From NCBI GenBank assembly GCA_902727945.1, contig CACVAV010000292.1:6352-18532 (forward strand): a DNA stretch of 12,181 nt, given 5' to 3'. This document shows, piece after piece, positions 7,128 to 12,181 of the stretch (position 1 is its first letter; each line of letters opens with the position of its first letter). The notes beneath the pieces were generated by a model. That model had not been told where the DNA came from. It did no database searches and saw only the letters and a program-made list of their open reading frames with translations. Both the position numbers and the translations under genes were made by a program. Origin of the DNA: an uncultured Thiotrichaceae bacterium (GTDB lineage: Bacteria > Pseudomonadota > Gammaproteobacteria > Thiotrichales > Thiotrichaceae).

Positions 7128-7961
7128 ATGAAAGTGTTCATAAGCTGGTCAGGAGATACTAGTAAGAAAGTTGCAGAAGCTATTCGAGAATGGCTGCCTT
7201 GTGTTCTACAAAATGTAAATCCATACTTTACCCCCAGTGATATAGAAAAAGGCGCTCGATGGTCATCCCACATTGCTCAAGAGCTAGATGATTCATTAGC
7301 TGGTATTTTTTGCGTTACTCGGCAAAATCTAAATAGTAAATGGCTCATGTTCGAGGCAGGAGCTATATCTAAGAAAGTAGGTCAATCACTGGTATGCCCG
7401 GTTCTTATTGATTTAGATAACTCAGATATAAGTGGCCCTCTAACTCAATTTCAGACAACACTTTTTAATAAATCTGATTTTCGAAAGCTCGTCTCCGTAT
7501 TAAATACAGCTAACAAACCCAATGCCTTAAGCGATAACACTCTCAATACAGTTTTTGAGAAATTTTGGCCTGACATAGAAAAAAAGGTTAAAGAAATCAT
7601 TGATACCAGCCACCCAGAGGGTGAAAACTCTCCCGATCTCCGCTCAGAAAGAGAAATACTTGAAGAGGTACTTGATTTATCAAGGGTACTAGCCATCCAA
7701 AGGTCGGGGGGATTTAAAGCGCATAAAGAGTTATTTCAACTTTTCTCAGATTTTTTATCGGCTTACAATGCGATTTTTGAATTGGACTGGGAACATACAA
7801 AATCATGCCTCGAAAATAGCGAAGTTTTTATTTCTCAAGGTGGCACCTTTATACGACCTCAAGTTATAGACGAAGGAGACAACTGGGCTAATAGGCCAAT
7901 GCTTTTGGATTCATATCGCAAACTGATTGAATATATTGAAAAGCATAACATTGATTTTTAA
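7128..7961 (+). CDS. TIR-domain protein, candidate NAD-consuming defence effector
   Basis: A 277-aa protein. Residues 1 to about 120 form a TIR domain: first strand MKVFISWSGD, the box-2-like region DIEKGARWSSHIAQELDDS (38-56), strand GIFCVTRQN, and WLMFEAGAISK (72-82), where Glu76 sits at the position of the catalytic glutamate of NAD-cleaving TIR enzymes. A C-terminal region (about 170-277) is mostly helical, with no family I recognise, and could be a sensor or oligomerisation module. Bacterial TIR proteins often deplete NAD or make cyclic ADP-ribose signals during phage infection. The start is secure because the TIR fold begins at residue 1, though the ribosome-binding site (AGAGAG) is weak. 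The gene is distinctly AT-rich compared with the quinoprotein operon, suggesting transfer. It is followed 63 bp later by a three-TM protein gene in the same direction. Confidence 0.88.
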   Translation: MKVFISWSGDTSKKVAEAIREWLPCVLQNVNPYFTPSDIEKGARWSSHIAQELDDSLAGIFCVTRQNLNSKWLMFEAGAISKKVGQSLVCPVLIDLDNSDISGPLTQFQTTLFNKSDFRKLVSVLNTANKPNALSDNTLNTVFEKFWPDIEKKVKEIIDTSHPEGENSPDLRSEREILEEVLDLSRVLAIQRSGGFKAHKELFQLFSDFLSAYNAIFELDWEHTKSCLENSEVFISQGGTFIRPQVIDEGDNWANRPMLLDSYRKLIEYIEKHNIDF

Positions 7962-8024
7962 AGAAAATTCAGATATTCATTAACACCTATTTATAACCAA
8001 AATTTCAACCATAACTTAAAAAAT

Positions 8025-8477
8025 ATGACTGATTACAAAGAAGAAATTTTCATACAGCTTTACTCAGAACATTCAGCTTGGTCAAGGCATCAAGAGTCTC
8101 AGAGAGCGAACATAAGCAACTTGATACTAACCATGACGGCAATGGGTATAGCATTAATAGGATATGATGATGTTATTGAGAAATCTGACCTTCCTTTTTC
8201 AGTATTCATATTGCTTTTAGGGTTTTTTGGCTTGGTTTTTATACATAAGTACTACGTCCAATTTAAATATCATGACAGTAGAGTTGAAGCTTATAAAAGC
8301 ATGCTAAACGAGAGCTTAGAAAGTACTGATATTTTAAAAATAGAAAAAGAATCTGACAGAAAAGCAAAAGAAAACCATAAGCTATTTACTAAAATTAGGG
8401 TTAATTATATATGGATAGCGATCCACAGCTTAATTTCTCTAGCTGGCTTAATTTTAACTATATTAGCGCTATCCTAA
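8025..8477 (+). CDS. Three-TM membrane protein, SLATT/RipA-like in layout, possible partner of the TIR protein
   Basis: A 150-aa protein with a charged N-terminal helix (YSEHSAWSRHQESQRANISN, 13-32), TM1 at about 31-48, TM2 at about 57-76, a cytoplasmic charged helix (HDSRVEAYKSMLNES and a Lys/Glu-rich run to about 124), and TM3 at about 126-148. The Trp/Arg/Asn-rich lead-in to TM1 and the HDSRVEAY block after TM2 recall small membrane proteins of the SLATT and RipA-like groups, some of which occur beside nucleotide-signalling immunity genes. The assignment is by layout only. There is no obvious Shine-Dalgarno before the ATG, and the gene is as AT-rich as the TIR gene. No other gene lies in the 63 bp between them, so they are probably co-transcribed. 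If they act together, this protein could be a membrane effector gated by a TIR product. Confidence 0.75.
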   Translation: MTDYKEEIFIQLYSEHSAWSRHQESQRANISNLILTMTAMGIALIGYDDVIEKSDLPFSVFILLLGFFGLVFIHKYYVQFKYHDSRVEAYKSMLNESLESTDILKIEKESDRKAKENHKLFTKIRVNYIWIAIHSLISLAGLILTILALS

Positions 8478-8556
8478 ACATCCAAAATTTTATTGCAGAT
8501 ATTTCTCAAAACCCAGCTGATCATAAAACTCTCGTTTAAAAACGGGAGGAATCACT

Positions 8557-8688
8557 ATGCCAGAGCATGGTAAATCTACTTTCAGGACACAAACATTTAA
8601 CAAGTTCCAAAGAGTGCAACCTGTCTCCTGCTATCAACGAATTCAACAACTTAAAGTGCCGAATTGGGCAGGTCTATGCAAAAAGTAG
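8557..8688 (+). CDS. Small ORF of unknown function, 43 aa, possibly a gene remnant
   Basis: ATG at 8557 follows GGGAGGA (8544-8550) at 6-bp spacing, one of the better ribosome-binding sites of the area. The 43-residue product starts MPEHGKSTFRTQTFNKFQR and is basic and polar with no TM segment or recognisable motif. The strong initiation signal with an abrupt stop and a readable downstream stretch in another frame suggest the 5' end of a decayed gene, but a genuine small protein is possible. Confidence 0.25.
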   Translation: MPEHGKSTFRTQTFNKFQRVQPVSCYQRIQQLKVPNWAGLCKK

Positions 8689-8824
8689 CAGCGAATTTGT
8701 TAACTCAGAACGCCTAAACAGCAGATCAATGAGTTAGAAGCCCAACAAAATGAATCTCAGGGATTTGGGGCGCGGGCGACAGGAGGTTGCACTCGTTCCA
8801 AAACACCCGATAAAGTCTAGTCTG

Positions 8825-8837
8825 ACATAGTTTATGT
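8825..8837. promoter_or_regulatory. Short palindrome before the phd-like gene, possible autoregulatory operator
   Basis: ACATA-GTT-TATGT is a perfect 5-bp inverted repeat immediately before the Shine-Dalgarno GGAGGTG (8839-8845). Phd/YefM-type antitoxins bind short palindromes in their own promoter, so this is a reasonable candidate operator. The match is short and could be chance. Confidence 0.3.
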
Positions 8838-8850
8838 TGGAGGTGCAGTA

Positions 8851-9165
8851 ATGGAAAATAGCACATGGCAACTACAAGACGCAAAAAGCAAATTTAGCCA
8901 ATTGGTCGACCAAGCAATGCACCACAACCCGCAAGTTGTCACTAAATATGGTAACAATGCTGTGGTCGTAATATCTTTCGAGGATTACACAAAACTCACC
9001 CGCCCCAAAAATGACCTCGTATCCTTCCTAAGAAACTCCCCCCTAGCAGAAGTCAACATCGAGATAACCAGAAACAGCGACCTACCAAGAGATCTTGAGA
9101 GTCGGAAGTTCTCAGAACTTGGATTTTTATTTTTTATGTGTTGTAAGTCATTGATATTTAGTTAA
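8851..9165 (+). CDS. Phd-family antitoxin with C-terminus replaced by inserted DNA
   Basis: A 104-aa product. Residues 1-83 are a standard Phd/YefM-type antitoxin: STWQLQDAKSKFSQLVDQA, then PQVVTKYGNNAVVVISFEDYTKL, and RPKNDLVSFLRNSPL before an acidic tail. In this family the tail usually ends PRDIEL or similar and the stop codon overlaps the toxin start. Here, after Asp-Leu-Glu (residues 81-83), the frame enters a 129-bp palindromic element and gains 21 unrelated residues (SRKFSELGFLFF and on) before a stop at 9163-9165. The DNA-binding and most of the toxin-binding part should be intact, so the antitoxin may still work. Strong Shine-Dalgarno GGAGGTG at 5 bp. It pairs with the PIN-domain gene at 9249. 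Confidence 0.88.
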   Translation: MENSTWQLQDAKSKFSQLVDQAMHHNPQVVTKYGNNAVVVISFEDYTKLTRPKNDLVSFLRNSPLAEVNIEITRNSDLPRDLESRKFSELGFLFFMCCKSLIFS

Positions 9166-9227
9166 GACTATGAAGGGAATTACCTTCAGACAAGAAAATA
9201 TCAATCAGTTACGAGAACTTCCGACTC
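9099..9227. mobile_element. 129-bp MITE-like palindromic element inserted at the end of the antitoxin gene
   Basis: Perfect 15-bp terminal inverted repeats: GAGTCGGAAGTTCTC (9099-9113) and GAGAACTTCCGACTC (9213-9227). A second nested pair, TCATTGATATTT (9148-9159) with AAATATCAATCA (9196-9207), and a central TGAAGG (9171-9176) with CCTTCA (9183-9188), let the whole element fold as one long hairpin. It is flanked by TTGA on both sides (9095-9098 and 9228-9231). A longer near-repeat, CAAGAGATCTTGAG (9086-9099) and CAAGAGATATTGAG (9233-9246), matches at 13 of 14 positions. Joining upstream sequence to the second copy restores the antitoxin end as PRDIEL with its stop overlapping the toxin ATG. 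No transposase is encoded, so movement would need an enzyme from elsewhere. Confidence 0.8.
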
Positions 9228-9248
9228 TTGAGCAAGAGATATTGAGCT

Positions 9249-9680
9249 ATGAAGTATCTTCTGGATACCTGCGTTATTTCCGAAGTTATCAAAAAATCAC
9301 CAAATGAAAACGTCTTATCATGGTTACAAGCACAAGACGAAGACAGCCTATATTTAAGCGTACTGACCTTCGGTGAAATAGAAAAAGGTATCGAAAAAGC
9401 TTCAGATCAAAGCCGGAAAGCAAAACTCAAACTGTGGGTTGAAGACGACTTGAAAAAACGCTTTGAAGGCCGAATTATTCCAATCGACATGGATATTGTT
9501 ACCCGATGGGGCAGTATTCAGGGCTTATCAGAACTATCAGGAAAAACCATGCCAAGTATTGATGGTCTGATAGCTGTATCAGGCGTTGCAAAAAACTGTA
9601 TTGTCGTTGCACGCAACATATCGGATATGGAACAAAGTACAGCAGAATTGTTCAACTCTTGGGGATATGTCGGGCTATAA
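9249..9680 (+). CDS. PIN-domain toxin, VapC/FitB-like ribonuclease
   Basis: A 143-aa PIN-domain protein, full length for the family. The acidic residues that hold the catalytic metal are all visible: Asp6 in YLLDTCVISE, Glu43 in LTFGEIEKGI, Asp105 in MPSIDGLIA, and Asp126 in ARNISDME at the place of the usual TRNxxDF. Such toxins cut tRNA or other RNA and are neutralised by the upstream antitoxin. The partner is the phd-like gene, now separated by an inserted element; before the insertion the genes probably overlapped by 4 nt. Only a weak ribosome-binding site (AAGAG, about 10 bp upstream) is present, which fits a gene that relied on translational coupling. The coding sequence shows no frame damage. 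Confidence 0.92.
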   Translation: MKYLLDTCVISEVIKKSPNENVLSWLQAQDEDSLYLSVLTFGEIEKGIEKASDQSRKAKLKLWVEDDLKKRFEGRIIPIDMDIVTRWGSIQGLSELSGKTMPSIDGLIAVSGVAKNCIVVARNISDMEQSTAELFNSWGYVGL

Positions 9681-9696
9681 ATGAAGACAAAAAAGA

Positions 9697-9984
9697 CTAC
9701 GTCCGTGCTTTGGCAAGCCGCATCAAATGCTCAAGCTGTAGATAATGATCTAACTCAGAAGCCTCCTCGGCAGAAAGACCACCAGTATTTTTGTGCTGAA
9801 TGAGATCACATAACCGACTTATCAAAGCATCTGGAGGCTGCATTTTCTTAACATCAACCCGAGCTAACTCTTCTTCCGTCCAAGGAAGCGCATCAAGATC
9901 ACTTTTGGCAGCCGCTGTAATTTTAGCGTCTTCCTCGTCGTTTGGCAGCTTTAACTTTCGGCCTGATTTAGTAGTGAGATACAT
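9697..9984 (-). CDS. Small antitoxin-like protein without an evident toxin partner
   Basis: A 95-aa acidic protein. The N-terminal half (SGRKLKLPNDEEDAKITAAA, then DALPWTEEELARVD) resembles the start of small antitoxins that accompany BrnT- or HigB-like toxins. The C-terminal half (LSAEEASELDHYLQLEHLMRLAKART) has the Glu/Leu-rich helical pattern seen at the end of other small antitoxin-like proteins. I recognise no precise family. It starts 12 bp after the original parE stop with a usable ribosome-binding site (AAGGCGGA), so it may be a third cistron of the parDE operon. It converges with the PIN toxin gene with only 16 bp between stops. Confidence 0.6.
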   Translation of the reverse strand: MYLTTKSGRKLKLPNDEEDAKITAAAKSDLDALPWTEEELARVDVKKMQPPDALISRLCDLIQHKNTGGLSAEEASELDHYLQLEHLMRLAKART

Positions 9985-9996
9985 ATTATTTCCGCC

Positions 9997-10292
9997 TTAG
10001 TGAAATAAGAGCTTATCTCTATCTTGCTGCTTGAGAATACGCACAATCAAAATATCTTTTTCTTCACAATCAAATAATAGATCGAATGGCCTTTATAGGT
10101 ACTCTGCCTATACTGTTGCAAGGGTTCATCCAGTTTTTGGTACAGCAACGGAGATTCTGCCATTCGCTCAAACTGTGCTGTAATGCCATCCTTATAACGT
10201 AATGCTCCCTCAACACCGAACAACTCCATGCCATAGAAAAAAATATCTTCCAAGTCGTTCTCCGCTGCATTTGATAGTTGATAATTAGCCAT
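9997..10292 (-). pseudogene. ParE-family toxin, frameshifted near its C-terminus
   Basis: The intact part reads from ATG at 10292: MANYQLSNAAENDLEDIFFYG, then a typical ParE/RelE middle (RYKDGITAQFERMAESPLLY) and YRQSTYKGHSIYYLIV. It stops at 10047 after a spurious KKKIF. In the -1 frame the expected final strands continue as EEKDILIVRILKQQDRDKLL to a stop at 9997, matching the usual VRILxQQ end of ParE. The break lies at a run of five T on the plus strand (10057-10061), so a one-base loss there would explain it. The missing piece includes the conserved Arg strand, so the toxin is probably inactive. Programmed -1 frameshifting on G-AAA-AAG or a sequencing error are alternatives. Its start overlaps the parD stop by 8 nt; the in-frame ATG at 10304 is less likely. 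Confidence 0.8.
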
Positions 10293-10536
10293 TATCCCGC
10301 TCATAGCGCTTCTGGGCTTTCATAAAAATTTCATCAACAGACAAATTACTTCGACCACTCTGCTCGCCTTCAGCCAAAGCCGCCCGCAAGGTTTGCACCT
10401 GTGTTTCATGCTCCTCTAACAAACGGAGTCCCGCACGAACCACCTCGCTAGCCGAGCCGTAACGTCCCGCCGCCACCCGCTCTCCAATGAAGCTGTCAAA
10501 ATGATTACCTAATGTAATAGATGTGTTTTTTGCCAC
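10285..10536 (-). CDS. parD: ParD-family ribbon-helix-helix antitoxin
   Basis: An 83-aa antitoxin. The N-terminal half forms a ribbon-helix-helix DNA-binding domain (NTSITLGNHFDSFIGERVAAGRYGSASEVVRAGLRLLEE, in short: strand residues 4-9, helices about 11-22 and 28-42), matching ParD closely, including the GRYGSASEVVRAGLRLL core. The C-terminal helix with AALAEGEQSG wraps the ParE toxin. The start is GTG, with GGTGGAG 8 bp upstream on the minus strand. It should repress its own promoter in the gap to the next, divergent gene. It is intact although its toxin partner is frameshifted. Confidence 0.93.
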   Translation of the reverse strand: MAKNTSITLGNHFDSFIGERVAAGRYGSASEVVRAGLRLLEEHETQVQTLRAALAEGEQSGRSNLSVDEIFMKAQKRYERDNG

Positions 10537-10555
10537 GATGTTATCTCCACCATAA

Positions 10556-10582
10556 ATACCTATATATATTATTATATGGTAT
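10556..10582. promoter_or_regulatory. AT-rich imperfect palindrome, candidate ParD operator
   Basis: ATACC (10556-10560) and GGTAT (10578-10582) bound an AT-only interior of TATATA-type sequence, giving an imperfect palindrome just upstream of parD. ParD proteins autoregulate through such inverted repeats. The interior also supplies possible -10 sequences in both directions. The remaining gap up to 10727 has no clear gene; an ATG-initiated reading there overlaps the next gene and is rejected. Confidence 0.4.
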
Positions 10583-10727
10583 ATAAAACCAAAAAGCAGA
10601 GCAATAATTCACCTCATTTGACAAACCCACAAATACCCAACAAAGTCAGTCTGCGTCGTTTCCGAAAAAACACCAACCAAAGAAAACCATACATCAGAGC
10701 AGCATGGCAACCATTCAGAGGAAAAAT

Positions 10728-11276
10728 ATGGATTACTCAAACATATTACAGGAACTAAACAATGCATCTTTATTCGATTTGTACCGGCTAAATTCAGCTA
10801 TCGATCAACAGCTTACAGACCCGAAAAGACTACGGCTGGTTAAAAATCAGTTAAAAGTAGGCCAGCCAGTCACATACTTCGACTCTTCTGAGAACAGGTT
10901 AATAGATGCCGTTGTGGTTGAGCTAAAAAGAACCAAAGCACTGGTTAAAAATCACCATAATGGGCAGTTATGGAATATACCCTATTATTTTATAAATCTT
11001 GATGACGTGGATACAGATATACATGCGGCATCTAAACAGAAGCTCAGCAAAAGTACCGTAAAGGTTGGCGATCAAGTCTGCTTTAAGGACAGGAAAGGGA
11101 ATGAGTTGTTTGGTGAAATTACTAAACTAAACCCCAAAACAGCTGGAGTATTAGTAGGGCAAGTGAAATGGAGAGTGGCGTATGGACTGTTAATGCCGGT
11201 CATCGACGGTGAGCTTGGATTCAAGGGGAATGTACTTGAAGTACAACCTAATTGTATAAACCCCGGCCTAATCTGA
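10728..11276 (+). CDS. Protein with two SH3/KOW-like repeats, function unknown
   Basis: A 182-aa protein. An N-terminal helical region (1-40, SNILQELNNASLFDLYRLN) is followed by two related beta-rich repeats: 43-92 (KVGQPVTYFDSSENRLIDAVVVELKRTKALV up to LWNIPYYFINL) and 112-160 (KVGDQVCFKDRKGNELFGEITKLNPKTAGVLV up to WRVAYGLLMPV). Each has the order VGxxVxF-D-x5-G/D-x3-V-K/L-x3-KTA-V-x-V, then a Trp-x-Val/Ile strand, as in small KOW/SH3-like barrels that bind nucleic acid or protein. I infer nucleic-acid contact but cannot name a pathway. ATG 10728 is preferred over 10704 because AGAGGA lies 5 bp upstream. It is divergent from parD. An imperfect hairpin (11279-11297) follows the stop. Confidence 0.75.
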   Translation: MDYSNILQELNNASLFDLYRLNSAIDQQLTDPKRLRLVKNQLKVGQPVTYFDSSENRLIDAVVVELKRTKALVKNHHNGQLWNIPYYFINLDDVDTDIHAASKQKLSKSTVKVGDQVCFKDRKGNELFGEITKLNPKTAGVLVGQVKWRVAYGLLMPVIDGELGFKGNVLEVQPNCINPGLI

Positions 11277-11278
11277 CG

Positions 11279-11297
11279 CTTCCTCTTGAAAGAGAAG
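11279..11297 (+). terminator. Weak imperfect hairpin between convergent genes
   Basis: CTTCCTCTT and AAAGAGAAG can pair with one bulge around a small loop, 2 bp after the stop of the SH3-like repeat gene. No T-tract follows, so terminator function is doubtful. Confidence 0.2.
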
Positions 11298-11332
11298 TGA
11301 ATCGTACTGGGTATATCGGCTAGTCCCGCCTC

Positions 11333-11815
11333 TTAAACCTCAGTTTCCTCACCTTCAATAATAAAACCAATTTTGCGCCTGCTGGCACCTTTAGCCAGTT
11401 TTTCTACATAACACAGCATCTGAACAGTCGATTGGTGGGCTAACATCATGCACGGGCTATCGTTCAATGTGCCCTCAATGCGGATGCCGTGAAAACTTTC
11501 CTGTGATAAACGATGCACTTTTATCTGCATGCCACCGTACAGAATAGCCATAATGGCGGGTTGCGCATCTTTGGGCAGCTGTTGTCGCCAATCCAGAATT
11601 GAGTCTGCCAGTTGGCGCATTAATACCGCAGCGGACTGATAGCTGTTTTCCATCGCCTGCTCCGATGAATAGAGCATAGCGGGCGGAACGGGCGCGGGTG
11701 GTTTGGGTAATTGTTCTGTATCGCGTAAGGCTTCAATAATCAGACTGGAACTGGTGTTACCCAAGGCTGTCAGTGCTTCCTGCATGGCAGGTATTTCAAA
11801 TGTTTTTTGGGACAT
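11333..11815 (-). CDS. Conserved-looking soluble protein of unknown function
   Basis: A 160-aa protein with no signal peptide or TM helix. The first part is helical with a proline-rich linker (LPKPPAPVPPAML, 36-48), followed by a helix (AMENSYQSAAVLMRQLADSILDWRQQLP) and a more compact C-terminal part (IMAILYGGMQIKVHRLSQES, then FHGIRIEGTLNDSPCMMLAHQSTVQMLCYVEKL). I recognise no family. Base composition and strand match ispH just upstream (60 bp), so it is probably part of the core chromosome and may be co-transcribed with ispH. A moderate ribosome-binding site (ACAGG) precedes the ATG at 11815. Confidence 0.75.
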   Translation of the reverse strand: MSQKTFEIPAMQEALTALGNTSSSLIIEALRDTEQLPKPPAPVPPAMLYSSEQAMENSYQSAAVLMRQLADSILDWRQQLPKDAQPAIMAILYGGMQIKVHRLSQESFHGIRIEGTLNDSPCMMLAHQSTVQMLCYVEKLAKGASRRKIGFIIEGEETEV

Positions 11816-11875
11816 CCTGTATTTCCTGTTGTTGTCTATTATGTTGCAGAGCGGTGGAAAGTTTGATGATGCGGT

Positions 11876-12181
11876 TTAGCGTAGCTCTTTGGGCAGTACA
11901 AAAGAAATATTTTCAGTAATACCTGAATTCTGTACCTCAACCGTTGCACCATGTTTACGCAAGTGCTCAATCACGCCTTGCACTAATATTTCAGGTGCTG
12001 AAGCGCCCGCAGTCAAACCCACCGTGTTAACGTTTTCCAGCCATTCCGGTTGTATGTCGTTAGCATCATCAATCAGATAAGCTGGCGTGTTGCGTTTTTC
12101 AGCTAATTCGCGCAAGCGATTTGAATTGGAGCTATTCGGTGAACCGACGACCAGTATCAAATCAGATTTTGTCGCCAGTTG
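11876..12181 (-). CDS. ispH: 4-hydroxy-3-methylbut-2-enyl diphosphate reductase, C-terminal part (cut by window edge)
   Basis: The last 101 residues of IspH (LytB), the [4Fe-4S] enzyme that makes IPP and DMAPP in the last step of the MEP isoprenoid pathway. Visible hallmarks are VVGSPNSSNSNRL with the substrate-binding Ser and Asn, LIDDANDIQPEWL, GLTAGASAPEILVQ with the conserved Ser, and the ending ENISFVLPKELR. Reading continues upstream past 12181 (QLATKSDLILVV), so the TTG at 12160 is not the start. The family is normally about 310-320 residues, so about two thirds, including the cluster cysteines, lie outside the window. No damage is visible in this part. Confidence 0.97.
   Translation of the reverse strand, partial: QLATKSDLILVVGSPNSSNSNRLRELAEKRNTPAYLIDDANDIQPEWLENVNTVGLTAGASAPEILVQGVIEHLRKHGATVEVQNSGITENISFVLPKELR

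Larger units (their letters stand above)
8478..8850. other. 373-bp stretch of probable gene remnants with an 11-bp inverted repeat
   Basis: No convincing full gene lies here. It holds a small ORF with a good ribosome-binding site (8557-8688), then a stretch where another frame reads as plausible protein (about 8703-8820, including KQQINELEAQQNESQGFG) but has no start and follows a stop codon. The latter ends just before the phd-like gene. An 11-bp perfect inverted repeat, GAGTGCAACCT (8612-8622) and AGGTTGCACTC (8784-8794), brackets most of it, and the matches extend if a 3-nt gap is allowed. This looks like debris of a mobile or accessory gene, but I cannot identify the parent. Confidence 0.5.

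Noticed and set aside
9170..9307. 45-codon ORF starting MKGITFRQENINQL that overlaps the PIN toxin start
   Set aside because: It begins inside the inserted palindromic element, has no good ribosome-binding site and runs out of frame into the toxin gene.
10576..10758. 60-codon ORF before the SH3-like repeat gene
   Set aside because: Low-complexity basic product, no ribosome-binding site, overlaps both the candidate ParD operator and the start of the next gene.
6996..11330. Chromosomal integron cassette array, suggested by the succession of small toxin-antitoxin and defence genes
   Set aside because: I found no attC-like pairs (GTTRRRY/RYYYAAC with palindromic interior) at gene boundaries and the genes face both directions.
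1..12181. CRISPR array, tRNA or rRNA genes
   Set aside because: No regularly spaced direct repeats and no cloverleaf or rRNA-like sequence were recognised.

Overview
The window looks like a chromosomal segment of a gammaproteobacterium that oxidises alcohols with PQQ enzymes, possibly a methylotroph. The evidence is a PedH/ExaF-type quinoprotein alcohol dehydrogenase, gammaproteobacterial-style IspH, Phd/PIN and ParDE genes, and moderate base composition. The genus cannot be fixed from the sequence alone.

Layout. (1) Positions 1-224 hold a 138-bp palindromic, MITE-like repeat just past the 3' end of the dehydrogenase gene. (2) 225-1997 (minus) encodes a periplasmic PQQ alcohol dehydrogenase with the extra Asp that marks lanthanide-dependent enzymes. 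(3) Divergent from it, 2172-6995 (plus) is a tight seven-gene operon whose genes overlap or nearly touch: NitT/TauT-type substrate-binding protein, permease, ATPase, an ExbB/TolQ-like channel protein, an ExbD/TolR-like protein whose periplasmic part is an unusual beta-rich domain, a two-TM protein of unknown function, and a lipoprotein. (4) 7000-8480 is AT-rich and carries a TIR-domain protein followed by a three-TM protein, a candidate defence pair. (5) 8480-8850 is mostly non-coding debris with one small ORF. (6) 8851-10536 is a toxin-antitoxin cluster: a phd-like/PIN pair invaded by a small palindromic element, an orphan antitoxin-like gene, and a parDE pair in which parE is frameshifted. 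(7) 10728-11276 encodes a protein with two SH3/KOW-like repeats. (8) 11333-12181 returns to core genome: an unrecognised 160-aa protein and the 3' part of ispH, both on the minus strand.

How the parts may work together. The dehydrogenase and the divergent operon share one 174-bp intergenic region, which suggests joint regulation. The operon combines an ABC importer with a proton-motive-force-type motor pair and an outer-membrane-type lipoprotein. I infer an uptake or envelope function serving quinoprotein metabolism (metal, cofactor or substrate), but nothing in the sequence proves the ligand. The 7.0-10.6 kb stretch reads as an accessory island (defence plus toxin-antitoxin genes in various states of decay) between the quinoprotein locus and conserved housekeeping genes.
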